64,000 bases of DNA from Gordonia amicalis NBRC 100051 = JCM 11271 (GCF_000332995.1 NZ_BANS01000003.1:62001-126000), one strand, 5' to 3'; positions 33,264-44,232 are shown, counted from the stretch's first letter. The notes: generated from the sequence alone by a model not told the origin. Translations and numbers: made by a program.

Positions 33264-34531
33264 GGACGCTCCCACCCGATCTGGACGGTGGTTCCGCGGC
33301 CCTCGCGACTGCTCACCTGGGCCCGGCCGCCGAGCAGGCGCGCCATCCGGCCACGGATGCTGACCGCGATCCCGACCCGGCCCGGCCCCACCGACTCCGG
33401 GTCGAACCCGTTGCCGTTGTCGACGACCGCCATGCTCAACGCGTCGGCGGCCAGCTGCACGATCACCGCGCACTCGGCGTCCGGCCCGGCGTGTCGGACC
33501 ACGTTCCGCAGGGCCTCGGACATCGCCTCGATCACCGCCTCGACGACTTCCACCGGATAGTCGACCCGATCCCACCCGGCATCCCGGAGGCTGTCGACGC
33601 CGGCCTCCGCTCCCAGGACCTGGACCTCGAATCGTTCGGCCAGATCCGCGGCCGCCGACCTGATCCGACCCAGCGTCTCCCCCCGCGACAGCGCTTCGGC
33701 GCCGCCGGGGCCGGGCACCCGCGCGAGTTCTTCGAGTGCGGAACGGGCCTGGGCGGCGAGCCGCTCGTCGGGTCTGCCCGGTTCGACCGCGAGCAGTGAG
33801 GCGATCACCCGGTCGTGGACGATGGCGTCGAAACGCGCCTTCTCGACCTCGCGGGCCGACGAGGCGGCCACGTTCGCCGCGGTCCGATAGGTGTCCTCCC
33901 GGGTCTCGTCGAGGTGGCGTCCCGTGCGGGTGGCGACCAGGACGACCGCGAGGAAGACCGAGGTGAAAACGACCGACCACATGATCTCGAACGTGAGGTC
34001 CGAGGTCAGCTCGCCGAACCGCCCGAGTTGCTGCGAGAGATGCGAGGCCACCGAGGAGACGATCAGACTGATCACGCCGAGCCGGGCGTGGACCAGCATC
34101 AACACCATGCTGGGCATGCCGCAGAACGCCACCATCCACTGCGCCACGTCCCCCGGATCGGTCAGGGTCGCGCCCGTCCACGCCCAGAACCACAAAAGGA
34201 TCGACAGCAGGAACCCAGACCAGGTGACAAGCGCCAACGGACCCAGCCAGGACGTGCCCGGACGGAAACTGAAGATGATCAGCAGGATTCCCGGGCCCAC
34301 CGACAACACGATGCTCAGCGGCACCCACCACGAGGCGGTCACCGATCCGGACGACGCGATCGCCGCGGGCAGGACGATCGGATAACCGATGAAGCCCAGA
34401 CCCAGGAAACGGGCACCGATTCGCTGGACATGATCGAGATCCGGCTCGGCCGAGTCGGATTCGAAGACCCGACGCGCCCAAGCCGGATGTTCGATCGGTA
34501 TGTCGGTCGGAGATGCATCGGTCGCGGCCAT
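33260..34531 (-). CDS. Membrane sensor histidine kinase, HPK7/NarX-like (first copy)
   Basis: A 423-residue kinase leading the four-gene unit. Six membrane segments lie in residues 35-220. The box RFDAIVHDRVIASLLAV is the probable phospho-acceptor. EALRNVVRHAG (N box), VVDNGNGFDP (G1) and GRMARLLGGRAQVSSREGRGT (G2) form the HATPase. ATG at 34531 has GAGGGTGA about 6 bases upstream. An in-frame codon 36 bases further up is possible. It is about 150 bases downstream of rpsQ on the same strand, behind the S10-operon terminator. Confidence 0.83.
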   Translation of the reverse strand: MAATDASPTDIPIEHPAWARRVFESDSAEPDLDHVQRIGARFLGLGFIGYPIVLPAAIASSGSVTASWWVPLSIVLSVGPGILLIIFSFRPGTSWLGPLALVTWSGFLLSILLWFWAWTGATLTDPGDVAQWMVAFCGMPSMVLMLVHARLGVISLIVSSVASHLSQQLGRFGELTSDLTFEIMWSVVFTSVFLAVVLVATRTGRHLDETREDTYRTAANVAASSAREVEKARFDAIVHDRVIASLLAVEPGRPDERLAAQARSALEELARVPGPGGAEALSRGETLGRIRSAAADLAERFEVQVLGAEAGVDSLRDAGWDRVDYPVEVVEAVIEAMSEALRNVVRHAGPDAECAVIVQLAADALSMAVVDNGNGFDPESVGPGRVGIAVSIRGRMARLLGGRAQVSSREGRGTTVQIGWERP

Positions 34532-34614
34532 CAGGTTCACCCTCACATTCGCCGGAGACGCGGTCAATCCGTCGGTGAGACCAACACGACCGTCTCCGGG
34601 AGATACCCGAAACG

Positions 34615-34654
34615 ACGAACGGCCCGCCCCCTCGAAAGGGAACGGGCCGTTCGT
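34615..34654 (-). terminator. Terminator of the S10 operon
   Basis: A perfect 12-bp inverted repeat, ACGAACGGCCCG (34615-34626) and CGGGCCGTTCGT (34643-34654), encloses a 16-base loop with a further small stem. It begins 25 bases past the rpsQ stop. There is no long T-run, as is common in actinobacteria; it separates the ribosomal operon from the kinase unit. Confidence 0.8.
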
Positions 34655-34678
34655 GTGTAGATCTCGCGAGGAGAGGGC

Positions 34679-34969
34679 TTACTTGGCCTTCTCCAGCACC
34701 TCGACCAGACGCCAGTGCTTGGTCGCCGACAGCGGGCGGGTCTCCATGATCCGCACGCGGTCACCGACGCCGGCATCGCCGTTCTCGTCGTGTGCCTTGA
34801 CCTTGCTCGTGGTCCGGATGATCTTGCCGTAGAGCTTGTGGCTCTTACGATCTTCCAGCTCGACCACGATGGTCTTCTGCATCTTGTCACTGACCACGTA
34901 GCCGATGCGCTCCTTGCGGCGTGCGCGCTCGGGGGTCTGGGTTTCGGTCACCTTCTGGTCCTCACTCAT
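34679..34969 (-). CDS. rpsQ: 30S ribosomal protein S17
   Basis: A 96-residue S17, a primary 16S rRNA-binding protein of the small subunit body. The core [24 protein letters not shown] and [21 protein letters not shown] are fully typical. The first 18 or so residues are an acidic extension usual in actinobacteria. It overlaps rpmC by ATGA and is the last gene of the operon. Confidence 0.98.
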   Translation of the reverse strand: MSEDQKVTETQTPERARRKERIGYVVSDKMQKTIVVELEDRKSHKLYGKIIRTTSKVKAHDENGDAGVGDRVRIMETRPLSATKHWRLVEVLEKAK

Positions 34970-35198
34970 GCGTCGTCACCTTCCGGTCCGGACGCCAGGC
35001 CCAGCTCACGCTCGCGCATGACCGTGTAGATACGTGCGATCTCACGACGCACGGTCCGCAGGCGACGGTTGTTGTCGAGCTGGCCGGTGGCCATCTGGAA
35101 CCGAAGGTTGAACAGTTCTTCCTTCGACTCTTTCAGGCGGTCGACCAGATCAGCGTCGTTGAGCTCGCGGAGCTCGTTCGCAGCAACTCCGAGGGACA

Positions 35199-35199
<1 letters not shown>
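34966..35199 (-). CDS. rpmC: 50S ribosomal protein L29
   Basis: A 77-residue L29 near the polypeptide exit tunnel, with the standard [27 protein letters not shown] and [24 protein letters not shown] at 35199 shares its A with the rplP stop (TGATG), so the longer in-frame extension is rejected. Confidence 0.98.
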
Positions 35200-35615
<416 letters not shown>

Positions 35616-35618
35616 GGC

Positions 35619-36837
<1,219 letters not shown>

Positions 36838-36838
<1 letters not shown>

Positions 36839-37119
36839 CAGCGGCGCTTCGCTTTCCGGTCATCCTTGATGTGACCCTTGAAGGTGCGGGTGGGGGCGAA
36901 CTCGCCCAGCTTGTGCCCGACCATCGAGTCCGAGATGAACACCGGCACATGCTTGCGTCCGTCATGGACGGCAAAGGTGTGGCCGATGAAATCGGGGATG
37001 ATGGTCGAACGACGGGACCAGGTCTTGATGACCTGCTTGGTGCCCTTTTCGTTCTGAACGTCCACCTTCTTCAGGAGGTGGTCGTCGACGAACGGGCCCT
37101 TCTTGAGGCTGCGTGGCAT
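36838..37119 (-). CDS. rpsS: 30S ribosomal protein S19
   Basis: A 93-residue S19 from the head of the small subunit: [66 protein letters not shown] are all present. AGGAGG lies upstream within the rplB-rpsS gap. Confidence 0.98.
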
Positions 37120-37136
37120 TCTCTTACCTCCTCCTG

Positions 37137-37973
<837 letters not shown>

Positions 37974-38003
37974 GAGTCTCTAGTCCTTCTCTGGAAGCCC
38001 CGG

Positions 38004-38309
38004 TCAGCTGACCGAGCCTCCGAAGATCTCGATGGGCTTGCTGTCTGCGGTCAGCGACACGATGGCGCGCTTGGTGGACTTGCGCTGGCCGTAACCGAAG
38101 CGGGTCCGCTTGCGCTTGCCCTGTCGGTTCGCCGTGTTGACGCTGGCAACCTTCACACCGAAGATCTTCTCGATCGCGATCTTGATCTCGGTCTTGTTGG
38201 ACTCCGGGTGCACCAGGAAGGTGTACACGTTGTCCTCCATGAGTCCGTAGGACTTCTCGGAGATCACGGGCGCCAGGATGATGTCGCGCGGATCGGCAAC
38301 GGTCGTCAT
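38004..38309 (-). CDS. rplW: 50S ribosomal protein L23
   Basis: A 101-residue L23, the docking site for SRP and trigger factor at the tunnel exit. It has [35 protein letters not shown] and [25 protein letters not shown] residues. ATG at 38309 follows rplD by one base; the longer upstream extension lies inside rplD and is not used. Confidence 0.97.
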   Translation of the reverse strand: MTTVADPRDIILAPVISEKSYGLMEDNVYTFLVHPESNKTEIKIAIEKIFGVKVASVNTANRQGKRKRTRFGYGQRKSTKRAIVSLTADSKPIEIFGGSVS

Positions 38310-38310
38310 G

Positions 38311-39000
38311 TCAGGCCTCCTCTGCTGTCTTCTCGACGGCAGCCTTGGCATCCGCCGTGTTCTGCTCGATGAAGGCGTTGAGCGTCTCGACGCTGAACAC
38401 CACCTCGTCCGAATCCAGGACGTCGTAGGTGTTGAGCTGATCGGGCGCGATCGGCAGCACGTTGTTCAGGTTCGCCACGCTCTTCCACGCCGTCAGGTCC
38501 TCACGGCCGAGCACGACCAGGAACTTGCGACGATCGGAGAGGCTCTCCAGGAACTCGCGAGCCGACTTGGTCGAGGGGGCCTGCCCCGCAACCAGTTCGG
38601 TGATCACGTGGATGCGCTCGTTGCGAGCGCGATCGCTCAGCGCACCGCGGAGAGCGGCCGCCTTCATCTTCTTGGGGGTGCGCTGGCTGTAGTCACGCGG
38701 CTGCGGGCCGTGGACGGTGCCACCACCGGTGAACTGCGGTGCACGGGTCGAACCCTGGCGCGCGCGGCCGGTGCCCTTCTGGCGGTAGGGCTTGGCGCCA
38801 CCGCCGCGGACCTCGCCGCGGGTCTTGGTCGAGTGCGTGCCCTGGCGAGCCGCGGCCTGCTGGGCCACGACGACCTGGTGCATCAGCGCGATGTTGGCGG
38901 GAGCGTCGAACAGCGCGGCCGGCAGGTCAACGGTTCCGTTGGTCTTGCCGTCGGCGGTTTTGACGTCCAGCGTCAACTTGGTCGTGGTCTCGGTGCTCAC
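38311..39000 (-). CDS. rplD: 50S ribosomal protein L4
   Basis: A 229-residue L4 with the tunnel loop [41 protein letters not shown] and the C-terminal globular part. L4 represses S10 operons autogenously in some bacteria; whether that applies to the leader here is unknown. It overlaps rplC by four bases. Confidence 0.98.
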   Translation of the reverse strand: MSTETTTKLTLDVKTADGKTNGTVDLPAALFDAPANIALMHQVVVAQQAAARQGTHSTKTRGEVRGGGAKPYRQKGTGRARQGSTRAPQFTGGGTVHGPQPRDYSQRTPKKMKAAALRGALSDRARNERIHVITELVAGQAPSTKSAREFLESLSDRRKFLVVLGREDLTAWKSVANLNNVLPIAPDQLNTYDVLDSDEVVFSVETLNAFIEQNTADAKAAVEKTAEEA

Positions 39001-39653
39001 TTCGCACCACCCTTCACTGCGTCGCGGACCATCACGATGCCGCCCTTGCGACCCGGGATCGCTCCCTTGATCAGCAGCAGGCCGGCCTCGGCGTCCACCT
39101 TGTGGACGGTGAGGTTCTGCGTGGTCACCTTGTCGTTACCCATACGACCGGCCATCCGCATGCCCTTGAACACGCGACCCGGGGTGGCGCAGCCACCGAT
39201 CGAGCCCGGTGCGCGGTGCACGCGGTGAGCGCCGTGGCTGGCGCCCAGACCGGCGAAGCCGTGGCGCTTCATGACGCCGGCGAAACCCTTGCCCTTCGAG
39301 GTGCCGGTGACGTCGACCAGCGCGCCGTCGGCGAAGATCTCGGCGGTCAGTTCCTGACCGACCTCGAACTCGCTGACATCGTTGACGCGGATCTCGGCCA
39401 GGTGGCGGCGCGGGGTGACCCCGGCCTTCTCGTACTGGCCGGCGACCGGCTTGGTCACCTTGCGGGGATCGATGGCACCGTAGGCGAGCTGGACGGCGGT
39501 GTAGCCGTCACGATCCTGCGTACGGAGCTGGGTGATCACGTTCGGGCCGGCCTGGATGACCGTGACCGGAACGACGCGGTTGTTCTCGTCGAAAACCTGG
39601 GTCATGCCGAGCTTGGTGCCCAGGATGCCCTTGGATGAACTCTGGTTGCTCAT
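38997..39653 (-). CDS. rplC: 50S ribosomal protein L3
   Basis: A 218-residue L3 that nucleates large-subunit assembly. It has [61 protein letters not shown] and [16 protein letters not shown]. The N-terminus carries a short MSNQSSSKG extension. Confidence 0.98.
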   Translation of the reverse strand: MSNQSSSKGILGTKLGMTQVFDENNRVVPVTVIQAGPNVITQLRTQDRDGYTAVQLAYGAIDPRKVTKPVAGQYEKAGVTPRRHLAEIRVNDVSEFEVGQELTAEIFADGALVDVTGTSKGKGFAGVMKRHGFAGLGASHGAHRVHRAPGSIGGCATPGRVFKGMRMAGRMGNDKVTTQNLTVHKVDAEAGLLLIKGAIPGRKGGIVMVRDAVKGGAK

Positions 39654-39672
39654 GATTTATCTCGCCCCCGTC

Positions 39673-39978
39673 CTACTGGATGTTGACGTCGACACTTGCC
39701 GGCAGGTCGATGCGCATGAGCGCGTCGACCGTCTTCGGGGTCGGGTCGAGGATGTCGATGAGTCGCTTGTGTGTACGCATCTCGAAATGTTCGCGGCTGT
39801 CCTTGTACTTGTGCGGCGAACGGATGACGCAGTACACGTTCTTCTCGGTGGGCAACGGCACCGGGCCAACGACACGTGCACCCGTACGGGTCACGGTCTC
39901 CACGATCTTGCGCGCCGAAGCGTCGATCGCCTCGTGGTCGTAGGCCTTGAGCCTGATGCGGATCTTCTGTCCCGCCAC
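39673..39978 (-). CDS. rpsJ: 30S ribosomal protein S10
   Basis: A 101-residue S10, which also serves as NusE in antitermination. It is [25 protein letters not shown] to the C-terminal [13 protein letters not shown], the exact family length if translation starts at GTG 39978. AGAGGA lies about 8 bases upstream and supports that start. It is the first gene of the operon. Confidence 0.98.
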   Translation of the reverse strand: MAGQKIRIRLKAYDHEAIDASARKIVETVTRTGARVVGPVPLPTEKNVYCVIRSPHKYKDSREHFEMRTHKRLIDILDPTPKTVDALMRIDLPASVDVNIQ

Positions 39979-40298
39979 GCTGTGTCCTCTTCCGTCAGTT
40001 GTTCTCGACAGACAAACACCGCGTGACCAGGGGCAGGCTCTCGCCGGCTGAGCACATGACCACCGTGTGAGATACGGCAATCGACGCTGTTCATCTGTCG
40101 TTGTACGTTGGCTCGTCGCTGGTACGAGCCGGTTTGCTCCGGCACCCGCGGTCGGGCGTGTCGAGCCCGTGAACCTGATTCGGAGCACGCGTTACACGCC
40201 CAGTCCCCGTAAACCGGGCCTGGGAGTCATTCACCTGACGGCTTCCGCGGTGTCGGCACAGAGTGCGACCTGCGTCCGCCGGTCAAGGCAACCCGACA
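39979..40298 (-). promoter_or_regulatory. Long 5' leader of the S10 operon
   Basis: If the promoter at 40299-40327 is right, transcription starts near 40292 and leaves a leader of about 310 bases before rpsJ. I see no tRNA and no convincing leader peptide in it. Such length leaves room for autogenous control, but I could not define an L4-type structure by eye. Confidence 0.4.
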
Positions 40299-40327
40299 AG
40301 TATGCAACAGAGCCGGTGCCGATTCAA
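40299..40327 (-). promoter_or_regulatory. Candidate S10-operon promoter
   Basis: On the minus strand, TTGAAT (40327-40322) and CATACT (40304-40299) are separated by exactly 17 bases, close to the sigma-A consensus TTGACA-N17-TATAAT. It is the best match I found between the two divergent genes. Confidence 0.55.
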
Positions 40328-40451
40328 ATCCGGCTTCGTCACACCCTTTCCGACGACTTTCGCTCACCGGATCCGCTCCCGCTCACAAGCGAAGGGTGCG
40401 CGGGAACGGAATCGGTGAGCGACGCCGGATTCCGGCCAACTGACTATCGAG

Positions 40452-40457
40452 TAAGAT
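40452..40457 (+). promoter_or_regulatory. Candidate -10 box for a leaderless transcript
   Basis: TAAGAT ends six bases before the ATG at 40464 and no ribosome-binding site is present. This fits a transcript that begins at or next to the start codon, as is common in actinobacteria. Confidence 0.5.
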
Positions 40458-40463
40458 ATTTGC

Positions 40464-40940
40464 ATGCCTGCCCTCAGCTCCACCTTCGCCCTGCGGAAGA
40501 AGCTTCCCGGCATCCCCCTCGGGAACGTGCTGTTCTCACTCGGCCTGGTCGCGAAGGCCCCGTACTTCGGGACCGTCCTGCCGCTCGTCCAGGAGATGGA
40601 GCCGGGCTACGCCCGGGTCACCGCACCCAACTGGTTCGGCGTCCACAACCACATCGGCACGTTCCACGCGATCGCCGCGTGCAACCTGGCCGAAGCCGCG
40701 ATGGGCGTACTGATGGAGGCGACCACCCCGACCTCGCACCGCTGGATTCCCAAGGCGATGCAGACCGCCTACCTGACCAAGGCGACCACTCGGCTGACCG
40801 CCGAGGCGCGCCTCGCCGACGACGTCGACTTCGACGCCATCACGACCGGGACCGACGTAACGGTGTCGGTGAGCATCGTCGACACCAAGGGTGTCGAGGT
40901 CGTCCACTGCGACATCACCACCTGGGTGACGCCTAGGTAA
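40464..40940 (+). CDS. DUF4442 / hotdog-fold thioesterase-like protein
   Basis: A 158-residue protein of the hotdog superfamily. NWFGVHNHIGTFHAIAACNLAEAAMGVLM near residues 56-85 is the central helix and edge strand of PaaI/DUF4442 proteins, and HRWIPKAMQTAYLTKATTRLTAEA continues the sheet. A role as acyl-CoA thioesterase is likely by fold but no substrate can be read. It diverges from rpsJ. Its last 48 bases are repeated at 42915-42962, so its 3' end is the site where the following islet joined; see findings. Confidence 0.8.
   Translation: MPALSSTFALRKKLPGIPLGNVLFSLGLVAKAPYFGTVLPLVQEMEPGYARVTAPNWFGVHNHIGTFHAIAACNLAEAAMGVLMEATTPTSHRWIPKAMQTAYLTKATTRLTAEARLADDVDFDAITTGTDVTVSVSIVDTKGVEVVHCDITTWVTPR
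40892..40939 (+). repeat. Direct repeat, left copy, at the 3' end of the DUF4442 gene
   Basis: 48 bases matching 42915-42962 with two mismatches. It encodes the VVHCDITTWVTPR end of the DUF4442 protein and ends in its stop codon. Confidence 0.92.
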
Positions 40941-41211
40941 GGGCACTCCCCTGGCGTCGCCGTGCTCGCAACTGCCGTACTAGGACCCCGATGAATGAGG
41001 CGAGGACCCACAGCAGCGGCGCCCAGACATAGCAGGACATTCCGTACCAAGCAGAGACGACGACCAGCCCCTCACCAGCGCTCGTCGTCGCCGTGTCGGC
41101 CGCTGCAATATAGGTCCATCCCCAGAAGAACGCTACGAAAACCAGGTAGCTCAACGGCAAGCAAACGACCGCGAGCCTGAGTGAGTACGGCCGGAACCAT
41201 CGTCCGATCAA
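40933..41211 (-). CDS. Small two-helix membrane protein, possible immunity protein
   Basis: A 92-residue protein with two hydrophobic segments, LRLAVVCLPLSYLVFVAFFW and SCYVWAPLLWVLASFIGVLV, and a basic tail RQLRARRRQG. No family is recognised. The start TTG at 41211 overlaps the stop of the upstream gene as TTGA, mimicking the usual ATGA coupling. Longer starts would lie inside that gene. It overlaps the convergent DUF4442 gene by 8 bases. A small membrane protein coupled to a putative secreted effector would fit an immunity role, but that is inference. Confidence 0.6.
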   Translation of the reverse strand: MIGRWFRPYSLRLAVVCLPLSYLVFVAFFWGWTYIAAADTATTSAGEGLVVVSAWYGMSCYVWAPLLWVLASFIGVLVRQLRARRRQGSALT

Positions 41212-42464
41212 TTGCCGCCTACCTTCACGTCGTGATGCCCCGGCAAGTGCTTTACGGGCCCCCACGGGTCGGTCGGGTCCGGCATATGACCGTAGACCTG
41301 TGTCGGGACTCCAGAGTCGGAGTCTACGTAGACCTCCCAGGCTGGATAGTTGGTGAGTTGACCTTCCAATCTTGGCTCCACACCGTCGTATGGCTCTGCA
41401 ACCAGGGTTCCTCGCACGCTGGCCTCCACCGTGCTCGAAGCCCACTTGCCAACTTCCTGGTCGTAGAAGGGCATGAATGGATCCTTCGCTTCAAAGGTCA
41501 CCTGCACGCGTTCACCATCCTGCGCCACACCGAGGGTGGGGCTACCGACTTTCACAGCTCCAGATGGTATTTCGACCGACGGGTTTTGACGCATCACCAC
41601 AACACCATTGTCGTAATCGATGTAGATGGACACCCTGCTGTCCTCCGCGCCTGCGCTCCCATCGAATCCCCTGCTGTCGCCGGCGTTGTCGTGAGGAATG
41701 TTATGGACGTTGTCACGTGGGATGAATGCGTTCACACGCACGAGGCCTCCGCCGGGAACCTTGTCTATCGATTTCACGATGACGGCAGAGTCCGTTCCCA
41801 TATACCGAGGATCGTATGTATTCGGGTCCATCGCTTCCGCAAGCTTCCAATCGCTAGGCGTCGATGGAGAGCGACCGAACCGATCTTCGAAGACCTTTGT
41901 CTGATTGGCTCGCCTCGAGATACTGCTGGTTCCCGTGATCGGGTCGACGTCGGTGACAGGCAAGTCGCCATCTGCTGCATCGATGACGGTGGCCAGGTCC
42001 TGGTCGACTTGAGCGGCGTCGGCGAGTAGCTGAGAGAGCTGCTCCTGAAGCCTTTCCTTCTTCGAGATGAACTCCAACACTTCGAAGAGCGGAAACGTCG
42101 TGTCCGAAGGCGATGGAGTGGGTCCGTCGACTGTCCCCGAGTCCGTGACGGTCAGGCCGAGCTGCCTTGCTCCTTCGCGAATCCCTTCAAGTCGCCTTTT
42201 GACCTCGTCGATAGATTCGGCAGCCTTCCGAGCGGCCATACCGATGGCAGCGGATTCGTTTCGGAAGTTGGTGAAGTCCTTCACCGCCGTTGCCACGCGG
42301 GAACCAGCGGCGTCCGCGGAATCCCCGGACCAGGTTTCGAAGACCGTCAGATTCGCGAACCGTGTGACCATGGTGTCGCAGTTCCGGATGTTCTCCTCAG
42401 TCTGACGAAACACCTCGCGGACCTGTTCTGCGTCCCACCCGTCGATCTCTACAACAGTGACCAC
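41208..42464 (-). CDS. Type VII secretion-like protein: WXG-type N-terminus with unrecognised C-terminal domain
   Basis: A 418-residue protein. The N-terminal 150 residues are helical: EIDGWDAEQVREVFRQTEENI, a WSG turn at FETWSGDSADAAGSRV near residue 45, then KKERLQEQLSQLLADAAQVDQDL. This resembles the N-terminal domain of long mycobacterial and gordonial ESX-type substrates that start with VAEIDGWDAxxVREVF. The C-terminal 220 residues are beta-rich (IYIDYDNGVVVMRQNPSVEI, VQVTFEAKDPFMPF) and I do not recognise them. There is no signal peptide. GTG at 42464 is three bases past the upstream frame. Local base composition is lower in G+C than flanking genes, suggesting transfer. Confidence 0.65.
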   Translation of the reverse strand: MVTVVEIDGWDAEQVREVFRQTEENIRNCDTMVTRFANLTVFETWSGDSADAAGSRVATAVKDFTNFRNESAAIGMAARKAAESIDEVKRRLEGIREGARQLGLTVTDSGTVDGPTPSPSDTTFPLFEVLEFISKKERLQEQLSQLLADAAQVDQDLATVIDAADGDLPVTDVDPITGTSSISRRANQTKVFEDRFGRSPSTPSDWKLAEAMDPNTYDPRYMGTDSAVIVKSIDKVPGGGLVRVNAFIPRDNVHNIPHDNAGDSRGFDGSAGAEDSRVSIYIDYDNGVVVMRQNPSVEIPSGAVKVGSPTLGVAQDGERVQVTFEAKDPFMPFYDQEVGKWASSTVEASVRGTLVAEPYDGVEPRLEGQLTNYPAWEVYVDSDSGVPTQVYGHMPDPTDPWGPVKHLPGHHDVKVGGN

Positions 42465-42467
42465 TCG

Positions 42468-42844
42468 TTAGTCCAGGTTCAGCAATTTGGGGCGCTCGAT
42501 CGTGTCGGCACTCTCGCGATCAGCAGACGACAACTCGTAGTGAGCAAGTTGGAATCCGGCTGACAGAATTCCGACCTGCTCGACAAGCCGACGACTGGCT
42601 TCCCCCCACCGAGTCGTGATCTTCTCCATAGCCGCACCCGACGTACCAGCCAAACGTTGAGACTTTCATTCAACCGCTTACCGGTCGCCCTGAACTGGTC
42701 AGCGCAGTCCTCGGTCCACACTCCGGTCAGCTGGGCTGCAGCTGCCAGTTCCCCGAGCTCAACGGAAACGTCCTTCACTTTGCCCCCTATGTCACGAACA
42801 GGGAGCATATCTGGACCTGACAACCAGGCTTCGCCTGCTTCCAC
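42468..42844 (-). pseudogene. Small helical T7SS-type partner protein, frameshifted
   Basis: Two frames together make one plausible 110-125-residue helical protein. The first part, read from GTG 42844, ends in TGVWTEDCADQFRATGKRLNESL. The second, in another frame, continues LAGTSGAAMEKITTRWGEASRRLVEQ to PKLLNLD and stops at 42468. The junction is near 42655. Past it, the first frame becomes Arg/Ser-rich and unlike a protein. The intact form would be an EsxA/EspC-like companion of the following gene. It may be a true lesion, programmed frameshift or base-calling error. Confidence 0.6.
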
Positions 42845-42914
42845 AAGCCCGTCAGATTCACGGTACGAAAGACAACCCGCTCGGCGGCGCTGCGCGAATT
42901 CCGCTCCGAAGTTC

Positions 42915-42962
42915 TGTCGAGGTGGTCCACTGCGACATCACCACCTGGGTGACGCCCAGGTA
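42915..42962 (+). repeat. Direct repeat, right copy of the DUF4442 gene 3' end
   Basis: Second copy of the 48-base repeat, 2023 bases from the first, differing at two bases. It still reads as the C-terminus WVTPR followed by TAG, but has no gene body attached. Confidence 0.92.
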
Positions 42963-42963
42963 G

Positions 42964-44232
42964 TCACCGGTAGCAGGCCTGCCACCCTGCCGTTCGCACC
43001 GTCTCCGCCGAACAATAGGTCGCGCGCGGATAGTAAGGACCCATCGTCGACGCCGGCGGTGCGCCCGAGTCCTGAGATGCCTGTACCGACCGCGGATAGA
43101 ACTGCGGCGACGGCAGCATGTGGCGCAGGAACACGATCTTGCGCTCGACGGAGGTGGTCCCCCACGGAATCACCGTCAGATCCGACGACGCGACCTGGTC
43201 GGGCGTCAGGTCCGCGGGCGCCGCGATCACGTAAGTGTAGTAACCGTCCGCGTCGAGTCGGGTCTGGAAGTCGGCCGCGCACGCCACCACCGGATATGGG
43301 GTGACCTTGTCGTTCTGGCACATCGACCAGTACCGCACCTGGGGACCGGGGGTGGCCGGCGACTGGCCGGCACGGCTGTCGGGGAACGTCGGCGCCTTGC
43401 CGCGGATGACGGCCACGCGGCCGGGACGGTAGGTCAGCGGCGATCCGACGTACTTGTTGTCGCCGTTGGGGAAGAGTCCCGCGGTGGTCGCCGGGTTGGT
43501 GAAGGTGACCTCGGCCGCGTTGTCGGGGAACGACGCCGCTGCGGCGCGCTCGATGAAGTCGTCGAAGACACGCGTGAGAGCCGCGGCGATCGGCCCCTGG
43601 TACCGCCGGGGGTTGAACGGCTGCGCGCACGGCTGCAGCGGAATCGACTGCCCGCCGACGGAGAAGGTGACCGCCGGCAAGGTGACACCACCGTTCGGCG
43701 AGGCGGCGTCGTCGGGCACGTAGATCCGGACGAGCAGGAATCCGACGGGCGCCTGTTGTCCGGCGGGCAACCCCCGGATCTCGTTCCGCGAGTGGTCGGC
43801 GGCCCCGGGGACGACCGTCGCATGCCAGCGCCGCTCGGCCGGCGCAGGCATGGCCACGGGAGCGACATAGGGATTGATGCTGCCCGGGTCAGGTCGGATG
43901 GCGTCGTCACGCAGGGTGTCGACGGTGTCGAGATCCGTCCCGTAGGTATTGAGTGAGAAATACCGGGCGGCCGGGAAGGTCCCCGACAGACGAATCGAAT
44001 CCCCCGGACCGAGGGCGTAGGGCAGCACCCAGTAAGTCGCATTGGCGTCGGGAAAGGCCACGTTGAGGTCGGTGCTGTTGGACATCAGCTGCCACGCGCA
44101 TCCCGGACCGGGTGCATAGCCCTGCGGGGCTGCCGATGCCGGAGCCGGCACCATACCGGCCACCACCGCGAACACCGTGCCGATGACGACACCGGCGAGC
44201 GCTCGAATCACCACGTGGACCTGTGCTGACAT
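42964..44232 (-). CDS. Secreted protein of unknown function
   Basis: A 422-residue exported protein. The N-terminus is a Sec signal peptide: basic-to-hydrophobic VIRALAGVVIGTVFAVVAGMV followed by the cleavage-type APASA/APQGYA near residue 35. The mature part has few cysteines (for example CAWQL, QPCAQPF, MCQND, YPVVACAAD, TYCSAE, WQACYR), which may form disulfides. I recognise no catalytic motif. ATG at 44232 is supported by GGAGGG about 9 bases upstream. It diverges from the amidotransferase gene and borders the islet repeat. Confidence 0.8.
   Translation of the reverse strand: MSAQVHVVIRALAGVVIGTVFAVVAGMVPAPASAAPQGYAPGPGCAWQLMSNSTDLNVAFPDANATYWVLPYALGPGDSIRLSGTFPAARYFSLNTYGTDLDTVDTLRDDAIRPDPGSINPYVAPVAMPAPAERRWHATVVPGAADHSRNEIRGLPAGQQAPVGFLLVRIYVPDDAASPNGGVTLPAVTFSVGGQSIPLQPCAQPFNPRRYQGPIAAALTRVFDDFIERAAAASFPDNAAEVTFTNPATTAGLFPNGDNKYVGSPLTYRPGRVAVIRGKAPTFPDSRAGQSPATPGPQVRYWSMCQNDKVTPYPVVACAADFQTRLDADGYYTYVIAAPADLTPDQVASSDLTVIPWGTTSVERKIVFLRHMLPSPQFYPRSVQASQDSGAPPASTMGPYYPRATYCSAETVRTAGWQACYR

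Noticed and set aside
32264..34481. Long N-terminal extension of the first companion protein
   Set aside because: The frame is open far upstream but lies over the kinase gene, and the extension is Arg/Gly-rich. The ATGA overlap at 33263 gives the natural start.
34615..34654. Riboswitch or small RNA downstream of rpsQ
   Set aside because: A simple 12-bp hairpin right after the last gene of the operon is sufficiently explained as a terminator.
40310..40345. tRNA-like T-arm around GATTCAAATC
   Set aside because: The invariant G53-C61 pair would be A-C, and no acceptor, D or anticodon arms can be folded around it. The stretch is better explained by the candidate promoter on the minus strand.
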